The notes under the pieces were generated by a model. The model made no database searches. It worked only from the letters and a program-made list of their open reading frames with translations, and had not been told where the DNA came from. Source: Candidatus Magnetobacterium casense (GTDB lineage Bacteria > Nitrospirota > Thermodesulfovibrionia > Thermodesulfovibrionales > Magnetobacteriaceae). Taken from it: a stretch of DNA of 64,000 bases. The stretch covers positions 124,001-188,000 of the forward strand of contig NZ_JMFO01000005.1 in NCBI RefSeq assembly GCF_000714715.1. The letters run 5' to 3'. A program made the position numbers and the translations under genes. This document shows, one piece after another, positions 9,818 to 20,346 of this stretch (within the stretch, counting starts at the first letter, position 1; the number at the start of each line of letters is the position of its first letter).

Positions 9818-10446
9818 TTACCAGCTTGGGGGTTTATGGATTGTGCTGTAGGGTATGGGGTCTGGGAGCTGTGAGGTTGATAAATGCTTTTCCTTTATAG
9901 GTTTGATAAAGTCTGCGCATTCCTGTAATTGCTTGGATTTGTTCTTAAATTTCCAGGGTATACCGATACCTATAACCTTGTGTCCGTGATGATGCTTTAC
10001 AAGTTTTATAGCTCCCGTCAGGTCGCTGTCATTTGATACTACAAAGGCAGTGTCGTATAAATCTAACCAGGCATCGTTTAACAGTTGTATCGCAAGATTA
10101 ACATCAGAGCTTTTTTCTTCAGTCTTTATAACATATTCAAAGGCTTTATTGGGTATTGGGTTAGAAAGAGGTAAACAAACTTTATGGGAGAGAAAATAAC
10201 CATAGTATATCTCTATTTCAGTAATGTATGTTTTTAATGCATTAATATATGTTGTTTGCCGAGCAAGCCGACTCTTGTCACCTCTTTTGCTAACTAAAGC
10301 TGTAAAGTATTTTATCGAAACAATCTTATCTTCAGGCTTTAAGAGTTTACTACACAGTGATTTAAAATCTATCCATTTATATGGAGTAGCATTTACTGCG
10401 CCATAATAGAAATTACATCCGTCTATATATACAAAAACACGATTCA
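9818..10446 (-). CDS. NYN domain protein (LabA/DUF88 family, PIN-like nuclease fold)
   Basis: The start was set at MNRVFVYIDGCN because the beta strand with the first conserved Asp begins there; a longer frame to 10546 adds an unstructured leader. Key motifs are YIDGCNFYYG, the central VSNDSDL and GHKVIGIG, which together form the NYN/PIN-like acidic centre. Family members are putative RNases or regulators. Base composition is noticeably AT-rich relative to the flanking genes, suggesting acquisition. It stands alone, with about 195 bases upstream of the M28 gene holding only a short CCGGTAAAACCGG palindrome. Confidence 0.85.
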
Positions 10447-10659
10447 TAAATGGATACTGCCAGTCGAAAAACACAGAAGCCGTTGTCTCCAACGGCTTCA
10501 TAACCCTGAGGTCGAAACAACAGGGGCGATTTAGCTTTTTCATCACTTCATATTTATATTAAACCACAGTGGTTGGGTGATTGTCAAGCACTTTTTTTTT
10601 GCAACCTGAAAAATTTTTCTGTAGCTCAGACATGATTGCCCTGTTGTCAAGTTCGCAGC

Positions 10660-10688
10660 TTGCTTTTTTGCAGATACGACTGTATAAT
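10660..10688 (+). promoter_or_regulatory. Sigma-70-like promoter of the coiled-coil membrane protein gene
   Basis: TTGCTT at 10660-10665 and a perfect TATAAT at 10683-10688 are separated by 17 bases. The gene's ATG at 10695 comes only six bases after the -10 box. Transcription would therefore begin at or beside the start codon, and no ribosome binding site is present. This suggests a leaderless mRNA. Confidence 0.65.
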
Positions 10689-10694
10689 AAAGAC

Positions 10695-11162
10695 ATGGGT
10701 GTAATAACGATACCAATGGCATTGAGAGAAAAGCTCGGAGAAGAGGCCACAGAGGCTCTTATAATGGTCATCAGCGAGGCCGGATTTGACATGCGGAGAG
10801 ACCTGCCTACAGATATTTCAAACCTTAAGGAAGATGTGTCCAGGATTGAAACCAGACTCGAAGGAGCAATAGCCAGGATAGAAGAAGACGCCGACAGAAC
10901 GGAAACCCGTCTCAAAGAAGACATAGCCGGGACAAAAACTGGCCTTAGAGACTTTGCGACAAGAGATGATATCTCAAGACTCAAGGAAGATATGTCCTGG
11001 ATAAAAGCAGGACTCGAAATAGATATCTCCATACTCAAAAAGGACGTCCGTAGGATAGAAGACAATCTTTTCAAGCGTGATATGCTTGTGCTTAAGTTGT
11101 ATATGGTGCTTTCACTAATGGCAACCATCGCTCTCTTCATAAAAACGTTTTTAATGCACTAA
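10695..11162 (+). CDS. Small coiled-coil protein with C-terminal membrane anchor
   Basis: The 155-residue protein begins MGVITIPMALREKLGEE. It continues with repeated heptad-like segments (RIETRLEG, RTETRLKED, RLKEDMSWIK, ILKKDVRRIED) and ends in a hydrophobic helix MVLSLMATIALFIKTFL. A longer frame upstream is rejected because it would run through the promoter. The layout (short N-terminal domain, ATRDDI motif, coiled coil, one C-terminal membrane helix) matches the protein at 33563-33874, so the two are probable paralogues. It is reminiscent of DUF1640-type proteins. Function is not known. Confidence 0.75.
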   Translation: MGVITIPMALREKLGEEATEALIMVISEAGFDMRRDLPTDISNLKEDVSRIETRLEGAIARIEEDADRTETRLKEDIAGTKTGLRDFATRDDISRLKEDMSWIKAGLEIDISILKKDVRRIEDNLFKRDMLVLKLYMVLSLMATIALFIKTFLMH

Positions 11163-11257
11163 CCGCGCAGATGGTGGTGTTCAAGCCATAACATAATGAG
11201 TCTTGCCTTGTTCTACACACAATATTTAATTTTTTCTCATGACTGCTAAATAAATAC

Positions 11258-11287
11258 TTGACAAAATGTTTTGATGTGTACGATAAT
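11258..11287 (+). promoter_or_regulatory. Promoter of the str ribosomal operon
   Basis: A perfect TTGACA at 11258-11263 is followed after 18 bases by GATAAT at 11282-11287. This places transcription start near 11294, about 37 bases before the rpsL start, leaving room for the GGAGGG ribosome binding site. It is the best candidate for transcribing rpsL-rpsG-fusA. Confidence 0.7.
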
Positions 11288-11330
11288 AGACTTTTGTAAA
11301 AAATGATAAACAAATAATAGTGGAGGGAAA

Positions 11331-11702
11331 TTGCCAACTATAGCACAATTAGTAAGGAAAGGAAGGCAGCAGGTACTAAAGAAGACCAAGAGTCCTGCAT
11401 TACAGAACTGCCCTCAACGTCGGGGTGTGTGTGTGAGGGTCTATACGACAACGCCCAAGAAACCGAACTCGGCCCTTAGAAAGGTTGCCAGGGTAAGGCT
11501 GACAAACGGCTTTGAGGTAACGGCATATATACCCGGGGTGGGTCACAACCTGCAGGAACACTCGATCGTGTTGATACGCGGGGGCAGGGTCAAGGACCTT
11601 CCCGGTGTGAGATATCACATCATCAGGGGATGCCTTGATACCACCGGTGTTGCAGACAGAAAACGCGGACGTTCCAAGTATGGAGCAAAGAGGCCCAAAT
11701 AG
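11331..11702 (+). CDS. rpsL: Small ribosomal subunit protein uS12
   Basis: The 123-residue protein has the near-invariant S12 sequence, including [19 protein letters not shown] and [11 protein letters not shown]. It helps decode the A site and is the classical target of streptomycin resistance changes. The lysine of TPKKPNSA, often mutated in resistance, is the normal wild type. Translation begins at a TTG a few bases after GGAGGG. It is the first gene of the str cluster. Confidence 0.99.
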   Translation: MPTIAQLVRKGRQQVLKKTKSPALQNCPQRRGVCVRVYTTTPKKPNSALRKVARVRLTNGFEVTAYIPGVGHNLQEHSIVLIRGGRVKDLPGVRYHIIRGCLDTTGVADRKRGRSKYGAKRPK

Positions 11703-11733
11703 GGCTTGATGACTGAAAGAGGTACGTTTAAAT

Positions 11734-12204
11734 ATGCCAAGAAGAAGAGTTGCCGTTAAGAAAGAGGTTATGCCAGACCCCAAGTACAACAGCAAGATCG
11801 TTGGAAAATTCATCAACGTTATCGTGGAGGATGGCAAGAAGGCAATAGCCGAAAAGATATGCTATGGGGCCTTTGATATAATGAAGGGCAAAACCGGCGA
11901 AGACCCGCTGAAGGTGTTCAAGACGGCCATAGAGAACGCCAAACCACAGATCGAGGTCAAACCCCGGCGTGTTGGTGGAGCGACCTACCAGGTGCCCGTT
12001 GAGATCAGACCACAGAGACGCCTGGCCCTGGCCTTTCGATGGATAAGGAACTATGCCCGCAACAGAAATGAAAAGACCATGATGCAGCGTCTGGCCGGAG
12101 AACTGCTGGATGCCTTTAACAATGTCGGTTCGTCCATAAAGAAAAAGGAAGACACCCATAAGATGGCGGATGCAAACAAGGCATTTGCACACTATAGGTG
12201 GTAG
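11734..12204 (+). CDS. rpsG: Small ribosomal subunit protein uS7
   Basis: The 156-residue protein starts [11 protein letters not shown] and contains the S7 features YQVPVEI and [18 protein letters not shown]. It nucleates assembly of the 30S head by binding 16S rRNA. The length equals the usual bacterial value. It follows rpsL after 31 bases and leads into fusA after six bases, the standard str order. In many bacteria S7 represses its own operon; nothing here proves that. Confidence 0.98.
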   Translation: MPRRRVAVKKEVMPDPKYNSKIVGKFINVIVEDGKKAIAEKICYGAFDIMKGKTGEDPLKVFKTAIENAKPQIEVKPRRVGGATYQVPVEIRPQRRLALAFRWIRNYARNRNEKTMMQRLAGELLDAFNNVGSSIKKKEDTHKMADANKAFAHYRW

Positions 12205-12210
12205 GATAAT

Positions 12211-14295
12211 ATGACCGATATTCGATTTCCACTGGACAAAACACGTAACATAGGTATCATGGCCCACATAGATGCCGGTAAGACAACCACAACAGAGCGG
12301 ATACTGTACTACACGGGAGTGACCTACAAGATAGGCGAGGTCCATGATGGCACGGCCGTGATGGATTGGATGCCTCAGGAGCAGGAGCGGGGGATAACAA
12401 TCACATCGGCGGCTACTACGTGTTTTTGGAAGGACAACCGGATAAATATCATAGATACGCCCGGACACGTTGACTTTACCATAGAGGTGGAGCGATCGCT
12501 GCGGGTGCTCGATGCCGCCGTGATGGTGATAGATGTGGTGTCGGGGGTAGAGCCTCAGACGGAGACGGTGTGGCGACAGGCCGAACGGTATAGCGTGCCA
12601 AGAATTGCGTTCTTTAACAAGATGGATAGGGTCGGTGCGGACTTCGTGGCGGCCATGGACTCTATGGTAGAAAAGCTCGGCGCTAAACCGGTGGCGTTGC
12701 AGATACCCATCGGGGCTGAGGACAAGTTCAGAGGCCCGCTCGATATCGTCAGAATGAAGGCCTACTTCTTTGACGACGAGGCACTGGGGGCAACGTTTGT
12801 AGAGGGTGACATACCGGAGGAGTATCGGCAGACTGCCCTGGAGTTCAGAGAAAAACTTATAGAGGCAGCGTCGGAAATAGACGATGCCTTGATGGAAAAA
12901 TATATAAACGGACAAGAGATTACAGAGGATGAGATCAAACGTGCAATAAGGCAGGGTGTCATAGACATGTCAATAACCCCTGTGGTGTGTGGGTCGGCCT
13001 TTAAGAACAAGGGCGTGCAGATGTTACTGGATGCCGTTGTTGATTACCTGCCCTCTCCGCTGGACATACCTGCGATTAAAGGTATTGCACCGGGCACCGA
13101 GGATACCATTGAACGTCCGGCGAATGACGATGCACCATTTTCAGCTCTTGCCTTTAAGATAATGACCGATCCATTTGTCGGACAACTGACCTTTATACGG
13201 GTGTACTCGGGCGTGCTCAACGCCGGCTCCTACACATACAACTCCACCAAGGACAAGAAAGAACGCATCGGCAGGCTGCTGCGGATGCATGCCAGTAAAC
13301 GGGAGGAGATTAACAGTGTACGTGCCGGAGACATCGGCGCTGTGGTCGGTCTGAAATACACGCTGACGGGAGATACCCTCTGTGATGAGAAAAATACGGT
13401 GATCTTAGAGTCCATACAGTTTCCGGACCCCGTGATATCCGTGGCAATAGAGCCAAAGACAAAGGATGACCGCGATAAGCTGTTCCTCTCCCTCAACAAG
13501 CTGACGCAGGAGGACCCGTCGTTTAAGGTCGCCTTCAACGAGGAAACCGGTCAGACGTTGATATCGGGTATGGGTGAGCTGCACCTGGAGATAATAGTTG
13601 ACCGCCTGCTGCGTGAATTCAAGGTCGGTGCAAACGTAGGAAAACCACAGGTTGCCTACCGCGAAACGATCAAGTCCAATGCCGGGGCCGAAGGTAAGTA
13701 CATCAGACAGACCGGCGGCAGGGGCCAGTACGGACACGTGGAAATAAAGTTGGAACCCCTGGAGCGTGGCAAGGGTTTTGAGTTTGAAAATAAGATAGTT
13801 GGGGGCATCATCCCCAGGGAGTACATCCCCGCCATTGAGGCCGGGATGAGAGAGGCTTTAAGTTCAGGCGTTGTTGCCGGTTATCCGGTGGTGGACATGA
13901 AGGCAACGCTAGTCTATGGCTCCTATCACGAGGTGGATTCGTCGGAGATGGCCTTTAAGATAGCCGGCTCCATGGCACTGAAGGAAGCCGCACGGAAGGC
14001 ACATCCCGTCCTGCTTGAACCAATCATGGACGTAGAAATCGTGACCCCCGAGGACTACATGGGGGATGTCATCGGCGATATCAACTCAAGACGTGGACGT
14101 GTCCACTCGATGACCAAGCGTGGCAATGCCCAGGTCATAGAGACAACAGTGCCGCTTGCCGAAATGTTTGGCTATGCCACGGTGCTCCGGTCCAAGACCC
14201 AGGGCAGGGCAAGCTACACCATGCAGTTGGCACAGTACGAGGAACTCCCAAAGGCCGCTCAGGATGAGATCGTTAAAAAGGTCAAGGGTGGATAG
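12211..14295 (+). CDS. fusA: Translation elongation factor G
   Basis: The 694-residue protein has the G-domain motifs [13 protein letters not shown] (P loop), RGITITSAA (switch I region), DTPGHVDF and NKMD, then domains II-V ending in the C-terminal beta-alpha fold (GEVIG-like region [14 protein letters not shown]). It catalyses ribosomal translocation and subunit splitting with RRF. Length and motifs are fully normal, in contrast with the EF-G-like protein at 34053-36149. It lies six bases after rpsG. Confidence 0.99.
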   Translation: MTDIRFPLDKTRNIGIMAHIDAGKTTTTERILYYTGVTYKIGEVHDGTAVMDWMPQEQERGITITSAATTCFWKDNRINIIDTPGHVDFTIEVERSLRVLDAAVMVIDVVSGVEPQTETVWRQAERYSVPRIAFFNKMDRVGADFVAAMDSMVEKLGAKPVALQIPIGAEDKFRGPLDIVRMKAYFFDDEALGATFVEGDIPEEYRQTALEFREKLIEAASEIDDALMEKYINGQEITEDEIKRAIRQGVIDMSITPVVCGSAFKNKGVQMLLDAVVDYLPSPLDIPAIKGIAPGTEDTIERPANDDAPFSALAFKIMTDPFVGQLTFIRVYSGVLNAGSYTYNSTKDKKERIGRLLRMHASKREEINSVRAGDIGAVVGLKYTLTGDTLCDEKNTVILESIQFPDPVISVAIEPKTKDDRDKLFLSLNKLTQEDPSFKVAFNEETGQTLISGMGELHLEIIVDRLLREFKVGANVGKPQVAYRETIKSNAGAEGKYIRQTGGRGQYGHVEIKLEPLERGKGFEFENKIVGGIIPREYIPAIEAGMREALSSGVVAGYPVVDMKATLVYGSYHEVDSSEMAFKIAGSMALKEAARKAHPVLLEPIMDVEIVTPEDYMGDVIGDINSRRGRVHSMTKRGNAQVIETTVPLAEMFGYATVLRSKTQGRASYTMQLAQYEELPKAAQDEIVKKVKGG

Positions 14296-14380
14296 TAAGG
14301 CGTGGAGGTAGTGTTTTGTGAGGATTCTCCGATGTCTGTAAAAAATATACATGGATAACGGACCAGGAAATAAAAAAGAT

Positions 14381-14408
14381 TTGACATTGGTGTAATTTCT
14401 GTGATACA
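14381..14408 (+). promoter_or_regulatory. Promoter ahead of tuf
   Basis: TTGACA at 14381-14386 and GATACA at 14403-14408 are spaced by 16 bases, with a TG just before the -10 box. The site lies in the 235-base fusA-tuf gap and would give a leader of about 115 bases. It suggests that tuf and the S10 genes can be transcribed separately from the str genes. Confidence 0.6.
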
Positions 14409-14530
14409 CTAATTCCCTTGTTCAGAAATCTTTCGAAAGAGCGAACAATGAAAAAACAGAAAGAACTAAGTTGATAAACTATTGCCTGTATAAGCTATAG
14501 AGATTAAGTAAAAAAACAAGGAGGGATGAT

Positions 14531-15730
14531 ATGGCAAAGGCCAAGTTTGAAAGGACTAAACCGCACGTGAACATCGGGACGATTGGTCACGTGGACCATG
14601 GCAAGACAACGCTGACGGCAGCAATAACCAAGGTACTTGCAATCAAGGGCCAGGCCAAGTTTACGGCCTACGACCAGATAGACAACGCCCCGGAGGAAAA
14701 GGCCAGGGGTATCACAATAGCCACGGCACACGTGGAGTACGAAACAGGCAAACGACACTATGCACACGTTGACTGCCCCGGACATGCCGATTATGTCAAG
14801 AACATGATAACCGGAGCGGCTCAGATGGATGGTGCCATCCTTGTGGTGAGTGCAGCCGATGGTCCGATGCCTCAGACGAGGGAACACATCCTGTTGGCCA
14901 GACAGGTGGGCGTACCCTACATCGTGGTGTTTATGAACAAGGTCGATATGGTGGACGACCCCGAACTCTTAGACCTGGTCGAGCTTGAGGTCAGAGAGTT
15001 GCTCAGCAAGTATCAGTTCCCCGGCGACGATATCCCCATAGTCAAGGGCAGCGGCCTCAAGGCGCTTGAGAGCACCAGCACCGATAACGCCGCAGCCGAG
15101 TACAAGTGCATCCACGACCTGATGGACGCAGTGGACGCCTACATACCCGAACCACAGAGGGCACTGGATAAGCCGTTTCTGATGCCCATCGAAGACGTGT
15201 TCTCCATCAGTGGACGTGGCACGGTCGTCACGGGCAGGGTTGAGCGTGGCATAGTCAAGGTCGGCGAAGAAATAGAAATAGTTGGCATAAGCGCAACCAG
15301 AAAGTCGGTCGTCACCGGAGTGGAGATGTTCAGAAAGCTCCTCGATGAGGGACGAGCCGGTGATAACATAGGAACGCTGTTGCGCGGTGTTGGCAAGGAC
15401 GAGGTCGAAAGGGGCCAGGTGTTGGCCAAACCAGGCAGCATAACGCCTCACACGAAGTTCAGGGCAGAGGCCTACGTGCTGACAAAGGAAGAGGGCGGAC
15501 GGCATACCCCGTTCTTTAAGGGGTACAGGCCGCAGTTCTACTTCAGGACAACGGACGTCACCGGGGTCGTGGAGCTGCCCGAGGGCGTTGAGATGATCAT
15601 GCCTGGTGATAATATCAATGTGGCGGTAGAGTTGATATCTCCAATAGCGATGGAGAATGGACTGCGGTTTGCCATAAGAGAGGGCGGCAGGACCGTAGGG
15701 GCCGGAGTCGTTACGGAAATATTGGAGTAG
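14531..15730 (+). CDS. tuf: Translation elongation factor Tu
   Basis: The 399-residue GTPase has [30 protein letters not shown] and NKVDMV, followed by the two beta-barrel domains ([32 protein letters not shown]). It delivers aminoacyl-tRNA to the ribosome. A strong AAGGAGGGATG-type site precedes the ATG. Only one tuf copy is present in the window. It is the first of the genes running into the S10 cluster. Confidence 0.99.
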   Translation: MAKAKFERTKPHVNIGTIGHVDHGKTTLTAAITKVLAIKGQAKFTAYDQIDNAPEEKARGITIATAHVEYETGKRHYAHVDCPGHADYVKNMITGAAQMDGAILVVSAADGPMPQTREHILLARQVGVPYIVVFMNKVDMVDDPELLDLVELEVRELLSKYQFPGDDIPIVKGSGLKALESTSTDNAAAEYKCIHDLMDAVDAYIPEPQRALDKPFLMPIEDVFSISGRGTVVTGRVERGIVKVGEEIEIVGISATRKSVVTGVEMFRKLLDEGRAGDNIGTLLRGVGKDEVERGQVLAKPGSITPHTKFRAEAYVLTKEEGGRHTPFFKGYRPQFYFRTTDVTGVVELPEGVEMIMPGDNINVAVELISPIAMENGLRFAIREGGRTVGAGVVTEILE

Positions 15731-15734
15731 TGTT

Positions 15735-16040
15735 TTGAACGAAAAAATACGCATAAAGCTAAAGGCCTACGACCACAGGCTCCTTGACCAGTCTGTGAGA
15801 GAGATAGTGGACACGGTTCACCGAACCGGCGCCAGAATAGCAGGACCGGTGCCGTTGCCCACACACATACAGAAGTTCACCGTACTGAGGTCTCCGCACG
15901 TTGACAAGAAATCAAGGGAGCAGTTTGAGATCAGAACTCATAAGCGATTGATAGACATACATGACCCAACCCAGCAGACGGTTGATGCGCTGATGCAGTT
16001 GGAGTTGGCCGCCGGCGTTGACGTTGAAATTAAGCTGTAG
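15735..16040 (+). CDS. rpsJ: Small ribosomal subunit protein uS10
   Basis: The 101-residue protein has S10 hallmarks [23 protein letters not shown] and the loop [18 protein letters not shown]. It is part of the 30S head and, as NusE, also serves in antitermination complexes. The start is a TTG four bases after the tuf stop, implying close translational linkage. No ATG is usable without losing the first beta strand. Confidence 0.98.
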   Translation: MNEKIRIKLKAYDHRLLDQSVREIVDTVHRTGARIAGPVPLPTHIQKFTVLRSPHVDKKSREQFEIRTHKRLIDIHDPTQQTVDALMQLELAAGVDVEIKL

Positions 16041-16096
16041 GGATTTGGAGATAGTGTTATAATGAATCGTAATCAAGATGAGCATGGGAGTTGGTC

Positions 16097-16711
16097 ATGA
16101 CAGGAATTATAGGTAAAAAGCTAGGGATGACACAGGTGTTTGCCGAAAACGGCAATATGGTCACTGTCACGTTGATAGAGGCCGGCCCCTGCAGCGTCAT
16201 CCAGGTAAAGACGATAGAACGGGACGGCTACGCAGCCGTAAAGATGGGCTTCATAGAAGAGCGCAAGGTCAGCAAGGTCAATAAACCCATGAAGGGCGTC
16301 TTTGACAAGGCCAACCAAAAGCCATACAAGATACTCAAAGAGTTTAAGATGACTGGCCTTAAGGTCGGCGATGTGGTGACGGTGGATAAATTCGCCCCCG
16401 GAGAAAAGGTAAAGGTCTCAGGCATATCAAAAGGTAAGGGTTTTCAGGGGGTAATGAAACGACACAACTACGCCGGAGGTCCGGCCACTCACGGGTCGAT
16501 GTTCAACAGAGCACCCGGTTCTATCGGAGCAAGCTCGTTTCCCTCAAGGGTATGGAAAAATAAGGGGATGCCCGGTCATATGGGCTGTGAAAGAGTGTCG
16601 GTGAAAAACGTAACGATCTTTGACGTTAAACCCGACCAAAACCTCCTTATAGTCAAGGGGATGGTGCCTGGAGCAACAGGCAATATTATAGAGATCACAA
16701 GGCAAAATTAG
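16097..16711 (+). CDS. rplC: Large ribosomal subunit protein uL3
   Basis: The start is placed at the ATG giving MTGIIGKKLGMTQVF, which is six bases after GGGAG; a TTG two codons upstream is less likely. The 204-residue protein contains KGKGFQGVMKRH and GPATHGS..RAPGSIGAS, the extension that reaches the peptidyl transferase region. It is an early 23S rRNA-binding protein. It lies in standard S10 order between rpsJ and rplD. Confidence 0.97.
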   Translation: MTGIIGKKLGMTQVFAENGNMVTVTLIEAGPCSVIQVKTIERDGYAAVKMGFIEERKVSKVNKPMKGVFDKANQKPYKILKEFKMTGLKVGDVVTVDKFAPGEKVKVSGISKGKGFQGVMKRHNYAGGPATHGSMFNRAPGSIGASSFPSRVWKNKGMPGHMGCERVSVKNVTIFDVKPDQNLLIVKGMVPGATGNIIEITRQN

Positions 16712-16739
16712 GCATTTAATTTTATGATAGGTAAGGGTT

Positions 16740-17426
16740 ATGATAGAGGCTGAGATCAGAGACGTTGACAACAATATTGTAGATAGGGTACAACTGCCAC
16801 AAGAGATATTCGGTCTGGAAGTACGACAGGATATACTTCAAAGCGCCGTTGTAAACTACCTTGCAAACCAGAGGCAGGGCACACATGCAACCAAGACCAG
16901 AGGGCTGGTCAGGGGCGGTGGGCGCAAGCCATGGAAACAAAAACATACAGGCAGGGCAAGGCATGGCAGTAACAGGTCTCCCCTGTGGAAGGGCGGAGGA
17001 ACCATATTTGGACCACAGCCGCGCGATTACTCGTTCAAGCTCAATAAGCAATTCAAGAGGCTGGCGCTAAATACGGCTCTTTCGGCAAAACTCTCCGAAG
17101 GCAAACTCCTGGTCATCAACGCACTCCAGGTAGAAAAAGTCAGCACAAAGGGCATCGTGGGCATACTGGGAAAGTTGGGTATCGACCAGCAACGGGTATT
17201 GATAGTCCTGCCGCCAGTGAAGCAACCAGGTGCGGGCGCCGCAGCCGTAGACGGCTCGGTGTTGGATAATAACAGACGCGTGGTGTTGTCGGCCAGAAAT
17301 ATTGACGGCGTAAGGGTTATAAATGTCACCGACATTAACACGTATGGGATATTGGCCCACGACTATGTCCTGATGACGAAGGACTCGTTGTCACTTTTTA
17401 GTGCAACCAAGGGGGGAACCAACTGA
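16740..17426 (+). CDS. rplD: Large ribosomal subunit protein uL4
   Basis: The 228-residue protein shows the L4 loop (NQRQGTHATKTRG, GRKPWKQKHTGRARHGS, PLWKGGGTIFGP) that lines the exit tunnel. The C-terminal fold includes HDYVLMTKDSL. In enterobacteria L4 autoregulates the S10 operon; whether that holds here cannot be told. Its stop codon overlaps the rplW ATG by one base, so translation is coupled. It is about 20 residues longer than E. coli L4. Confidence 0.97.
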   Translation: MIEAEIRDVDNNIVDRVQLPQEIFGLEVRQDILQSAVVNYLANQRQGTHATKTRGLVRGGGRKPWKQKHTGRARHGSNRSPLWKGGGTIFGPQPRDYSFKLNKQFKRLALNTALSAKLSEGKLLVINALQVEKVSTKGIVGILGKLGIDQQRVLIVLPPVKQPGAGAAAVDGSVLDNNRRVVLSARNIDGVRVINVTDINTYGILAHDYVLMTKDSLSLFSATKGGTN

Positions 17427-17716
17427 TGAATAACCTGCACGCAGTGATCAAGCGACCGCTCTTTACAGAGAAAGGCACGTTTCTAAAAGATAGCGAAAAT
17501 AAGCTCTATGTGGAAGTTGACCTCAAGACAAACAAGATAGAGATCAAAAAGGCCTTCGAGGAAAAGTTCAAGGTGAAGGTGGAGAAGGTGGCAATAACAA
17601 TGAGACCTTCCAAGTGGAAGAGGTTTGGCAAGTCAATCGGTAAGACAAGAAAGCTGAAAAAGGCAATAATCACCCTCAAAGAGGGCGAAAAACTAGACTT
17701 TATTGAAGGTGTATAA
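17426..17716 (+). CDS. rplW: Large ribosomal subunit protein uL23
   Basis: The 96-residue protein contains VIKRPLFTEKG, EVDLKTNKIEIKKAFEE and the typical region MRPSKWKRFGKSIGKTRKLK. L23 lies at the tunnel exit and docks SRP, trigger factor and the translocon. It begins within the rplD stop and ends one base before rplB. Confidence 0.96.
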   Translation: MNNLHAVIKRPLFTEKGTFLKDSENKLYVEVDLKTNKIEIKKAFEEKFKVKVEKVAITMRPSKWKRFGKSIGKTRKLKKAIITLKEGEKLDFIEGV

Positions 17717-18535
17717 ATGGGAATAAGACGCTATAGGCCAACGTCGGCAGGCAGACGGTTTCAAACCGTGTCGGATTTCGCCAACATCACGGCAGAACAA
17801 CCACATAAACCCCTGGTGGTGGGGATGCGCAAAAGCGGCGGCAGAAATAACCAGGGCAGAGTGACCTCATGGCAACGAGGTGGAGGAGTCAGACGACTCT
17901 ACCGAATTATCGACTTTAAAAGAGACAAGCTGGGGGTGCAGGCCAAGGTTGAAACCATAGAGTATGACCCAAACAGGTCATCCCGCATAGCGCTCTTAAA
18001 ATACATAGACGGACACAGAAGCTATATAATTGCCCCGGAAGGACTCAAGGTCAACGACTCCGTGACCTCCGGCCCCGGCTCCGATATAAAGGTCGGTAAC
18101 GCACTGCCGCTGAAAGAGATACCCCTGGGTAGCATCATCCATAACGTGGAACTGAAACCCGGGCAGGGAGGCAAACTGGTGCGCGGCGCCGGTACCCAGG
18201 CCCAACTCATAGCCAAGGACCCCAAGTATGCCCAGGTAAAACTGTCATCGGGTGTTGTGCGCCTGATCCCGATCACGTGCATGGCCACCATAGGACAGGT
18301 CAGTAACGCCGAACACGAAAATATATCAATCGGCAAGGCAGGCAGAAATCGCTGGAAAGGCAAAAAGCCTCACGTCAGAGGCGTCGTGATGAATCCCATC
18401 GACCACCCGCTAGGCGGAGGCGAGGGCAGGAGTTCTGGTGGCAGACCGCCGTGTTCACCGTGGGGTAAACCCGAGGGCGTCAAGACCAGAAAGAACAAAC
18501 GAACAGAGAAGTATATTGTAAAGAAAAGAAAATAA
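17717..18535 (+). CDS. rplB: Large ribosomal subunit protein uL2
   Basis: The 272-residue protein has the L2 core, including [31 protein letters not shown] and the C-terminal [18 protein letters not shown]. The latter holds the conserved His required for peptidyl transferase activity. It is one of the most conserved primary binders of 23S rRNA. It directly abuts rplW. Confidence 0.99.
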   Translation: MGIRRYRPTSAGRRFQTVSDFANITAEQPHKPLVVGMRKSGGRNNQGRVTSWQRGGGVRRLYRIIDFKRDKLGVQAKVETIEYDPNRSSRIALLKYIDGHRSYIIAPEGLKVNDSVTSGPGSDIKVGNALPLKEIPLGSIIHNVELKPGQGGKLVRGAGTQAQLIAKDPKYAQVKLSSGVVRLIPITCMATIGQVSNAEHENISIGKAGRNRWKGKKPHVRGVVMNPIDHPLGGGEGRSSGGRPPCSPWGKPEGVKTRKNKRTEKYIVKKRK

Positions 18536-18546
18536 GGGAGTAAAAT

Positions 18547-18831
18547 ATGCCTAGATCGATAAAGAAAGGTCCGTTTGTTGACGAGAAACTAAAAAAGAAG
18601 GTGGACAGACTGGTGGCCGCAGGAGAAAAGAAGATAATCAAGACGTGGTCAAGGAGATCAACGGTAGTGCCCGACTTCATAGGCTATACGTTTGCCGTCC
18701 ACAACGGGCATAAGTTCATTCCTGTGTACGTGACAGAAAATATGATAGGACACAAGCTGGGTGAATTTTCGCCAACGCGCACCTTCAGAGGACACGCGGG
18801 CAGCGACAAAGGCTCCGGTAAGGGAAAATAG
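18547..18831 (+). CDS. rpsS: Small ribosomal subunit protein uS19
   Basis: The 94-residue protein begins [15 protein letters not shown] and includes [18 protein letters not shown] and [13 protein letters not shown]. It sits in the 30S head with S13. An AAGGGAG element lies just before the ATG. The position after rplB is the expected one. Confidence 0.98.
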   Translation: MPRSIKKGPFVDEKLKKKVDRLVAAGEKKIIKTWSRRSTVVPDFIGYTFAVHNGHKFIPVYVTENMIGHKLGEFSPTRTFRGHAGSDKGSGKGK

Positions 18832-18871
18832 ACACACAGGCCAAGACAGCACTGAAATAGGGAGAGCTTAA

Positions 18872-19201
18872 ATGAATGCAAAGGCGATATTAAAGTACGC
18901 CCGGATTACACCGCGTAAGGCGAGACGGGTTACGGACCTGATAAAAGGTAAAAAGGCAAAGGAAGCAGCGGTTCTGCTGAGTTTTATGCCCTACCGCGGT
19001 GCGGCAATGGTGGCCAAGCTACTGAAGTCCGCAATGGCCAATGCGGGGCAGAAAAATGTCGCAGACCCCGACGAACTCAACGTATCCCTGGCATACGTAG
19101 ATCAAGGACCAACCATGAAACGTATAATGCCACGGGCTATGGGCAGAGCAAACGTAATCAAGAAACGAACAAGCCATATCACAGTGGTCTTGTCAGACTA
19201 A
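18872..19201 (+). CDS. rplV: Large ribosomal subunit protein uL22
   Basis: The 109-residue protein matches L22 (ARITPRKARRVTDLIKGKKAKEA, the hairpin end RIMPRAMGRANVIKKRTSHITVVL). The beta hairpin lines the exit tunnel and is a macrolide-resistance site; no unusual changes are visible. A GGGAGAG site precedes the ATG. Confidence 0.97.
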   Translation: MNAKAILKYARITPRKARRVTDLIKGKKAKEAAVLLSFMPYRGAAMVAKLLKSAMANAGQKNVADPDELNVSLAYVDQGPTMKRIMPRAMGRANVIKKRTSHITVVLSD

Positions 19202-19213
19202 CGGAGGTGATTT

Positions 19214-19858
19214 TTGGGTCAAAAGACACATCCAACGGGTAACAGACTTGGTATAAACAAGACGTGGGACTCCCGTTGGTACCTGAAGGTAGGTTATGCC
19301 AAACAGTTACACGAAGACCTTTATTTAAAGAAATATATCAAGGAAAAGCTGTACCACTCAGGGATCAGCAGGGTCGAGATCGAACGGGCCGGACAAAAAC
19401 TAAAGATTATAATCTATACGGCCAGACCGGGTATCATAATAGGCAAGAAAGGCGCAGAGGTAGAAAATCTCAAGAAATCAATAGAACTTGTGATCGGTAA
19501 ACAGGTCAGCATAGATATCAAGGAAATTAGAAAACCTGAACTGGATGCACAGCTTGTGGCCGAAAACATAGCGATGCAGATAGAAAAACGCGTGGCCTAC
19601 AGACGGGCAATGAAAAAATCCGTGCTGTCATCGCTGAGATTCGGCGCCCAGGGTGTCAAAATAGCGTGTTCCGGGCGACTGTCCGGCGCCGAAATAGCCA
19701 GGGCAGAGTGGTATAAAGAAGGACGTGTCCCGCTGCATACCTTCCGCGCAGATATAGACTACGGATTCGCCGAGTCAAAAACGACCTATGGAATAATCGG
19801 CGTCAAGGTCTGGATATACAAGGGCGACGTACTGCCCGAGTCCAAAGGACCTGCGTAG
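19214..19858 (+). CDS. rpsC: Small ribosomal subunit protein uS3
   Basis: The 214-residue protein shows [20 protein letters not shown], the KH motif [14 protein letters not shown] and the C-terminal [25 protein letters not shown]. It shapes the mRNA entry site and has helicase-like activity. Translation begins at a TTG after ACGGAGG. It is slightly shorter than many S3 proteins, lacking an acidic tail. Confidence 0.98.
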   Translation: MGQKTHPTGNRLGINKTWDSRWYLKVGYAKQLHEDLYLKKYIKEKLYHSGISRVEIERAGQKLKIIIYTARPGIIIGKKGAEVENLKKSIELVIGKQVSIDIKEIRKPELDAQLVAENIAMQIEKRVAYRRAMKKSVLSSLRFGAQGVKIACSGRLSGAEIARAEWYKEGRVPLHTFRADIDYGFAESKTTYGIIGVKVWIYKGDVLPESKGPA

Positions 19859-19926
19859 AGAGCCACACACAGGATCGTATAACTAGCATAAGGTGAGAAG
19901 AAGGTGAGCATAAGGAGTAAAAAGCT

Positions 19927-20346
19927 ATGTTGATGCCCAAGAAGATAAAGTTCAGAAAGGCAATGAAGGGAAACATGAATTGCAAGGCCGCCAGAGGCGT
20001 CGAGATATCCTTTGGTGACTACGGCCTCCGCGCACTGGAGCCAGGATGGATATCAAGCAGACAGATAGAGTCTGCCAGGGTGGCCATCACCAGATACGCC
20101 AAAAGAGGCTGTAAACTGTGGATACGCATATTCCCCGATAAGCCTATAACCAAAAAACCCGCTGAAACAAGAATGGGTAAAGGTAAGGGTAACCCCGAAT
20201 ACTGGGTGGCCGTGGTCAGACCCGGTAAGGTCATGTACGAACTGTCAGGAGTCACCGAAGAAGTGGCCAAAGAAGCCCTGCGACTGGCGTCGTATAAACT
20301 GCCCATTGCTACAAAGTTCGTTAAAAGAGAGGAGGCTGTCATTTGA
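19927..20346 (+). CDS. rplP: Large ribosomal subunit protein uL16
   Basis: The 139-residue protein has the L16 features [14 protein letters not shown], the conserved loop [18 protein letters not shown] and [11 protein letters not shown]. It organises the A-site tRNA binding region. AAGGAG lies nine bases before the first ATG (MLMPKK). The 68-base spacer after rpsC contains two AGCATAAGG copies. It overlaps rpmC by four bases. Confidence 0.98.
   Translation: MLMPKKIKFRKAMKGNMNCKAARGVEISFGDYGLRALEPGWISSRQIESARVAITRYAKRGCKLWIRIFPDKPITKKPAETRMGKGKGNPEYWVAVVRPGKVMYELSGVTEEVAKEALRLASYKLPIATKFVKREEAVI

Noticed and set aside
10559-11140. 193-codon open frame on the minus strand opposite the coiled-coil gene
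   Set aside because: Ser/Ile-rich low-complexity reading opposite Glu/Asp-rich codons. The plus strand has a promoter and a sensible protein.
11728-12915. 395-codon open frame on the minus strand across rpsG and fusA
   Set aside because: It is entirely antisense to two well-conserved genes, with no domain and unlikely composition. It is a shadow of the coding strand.
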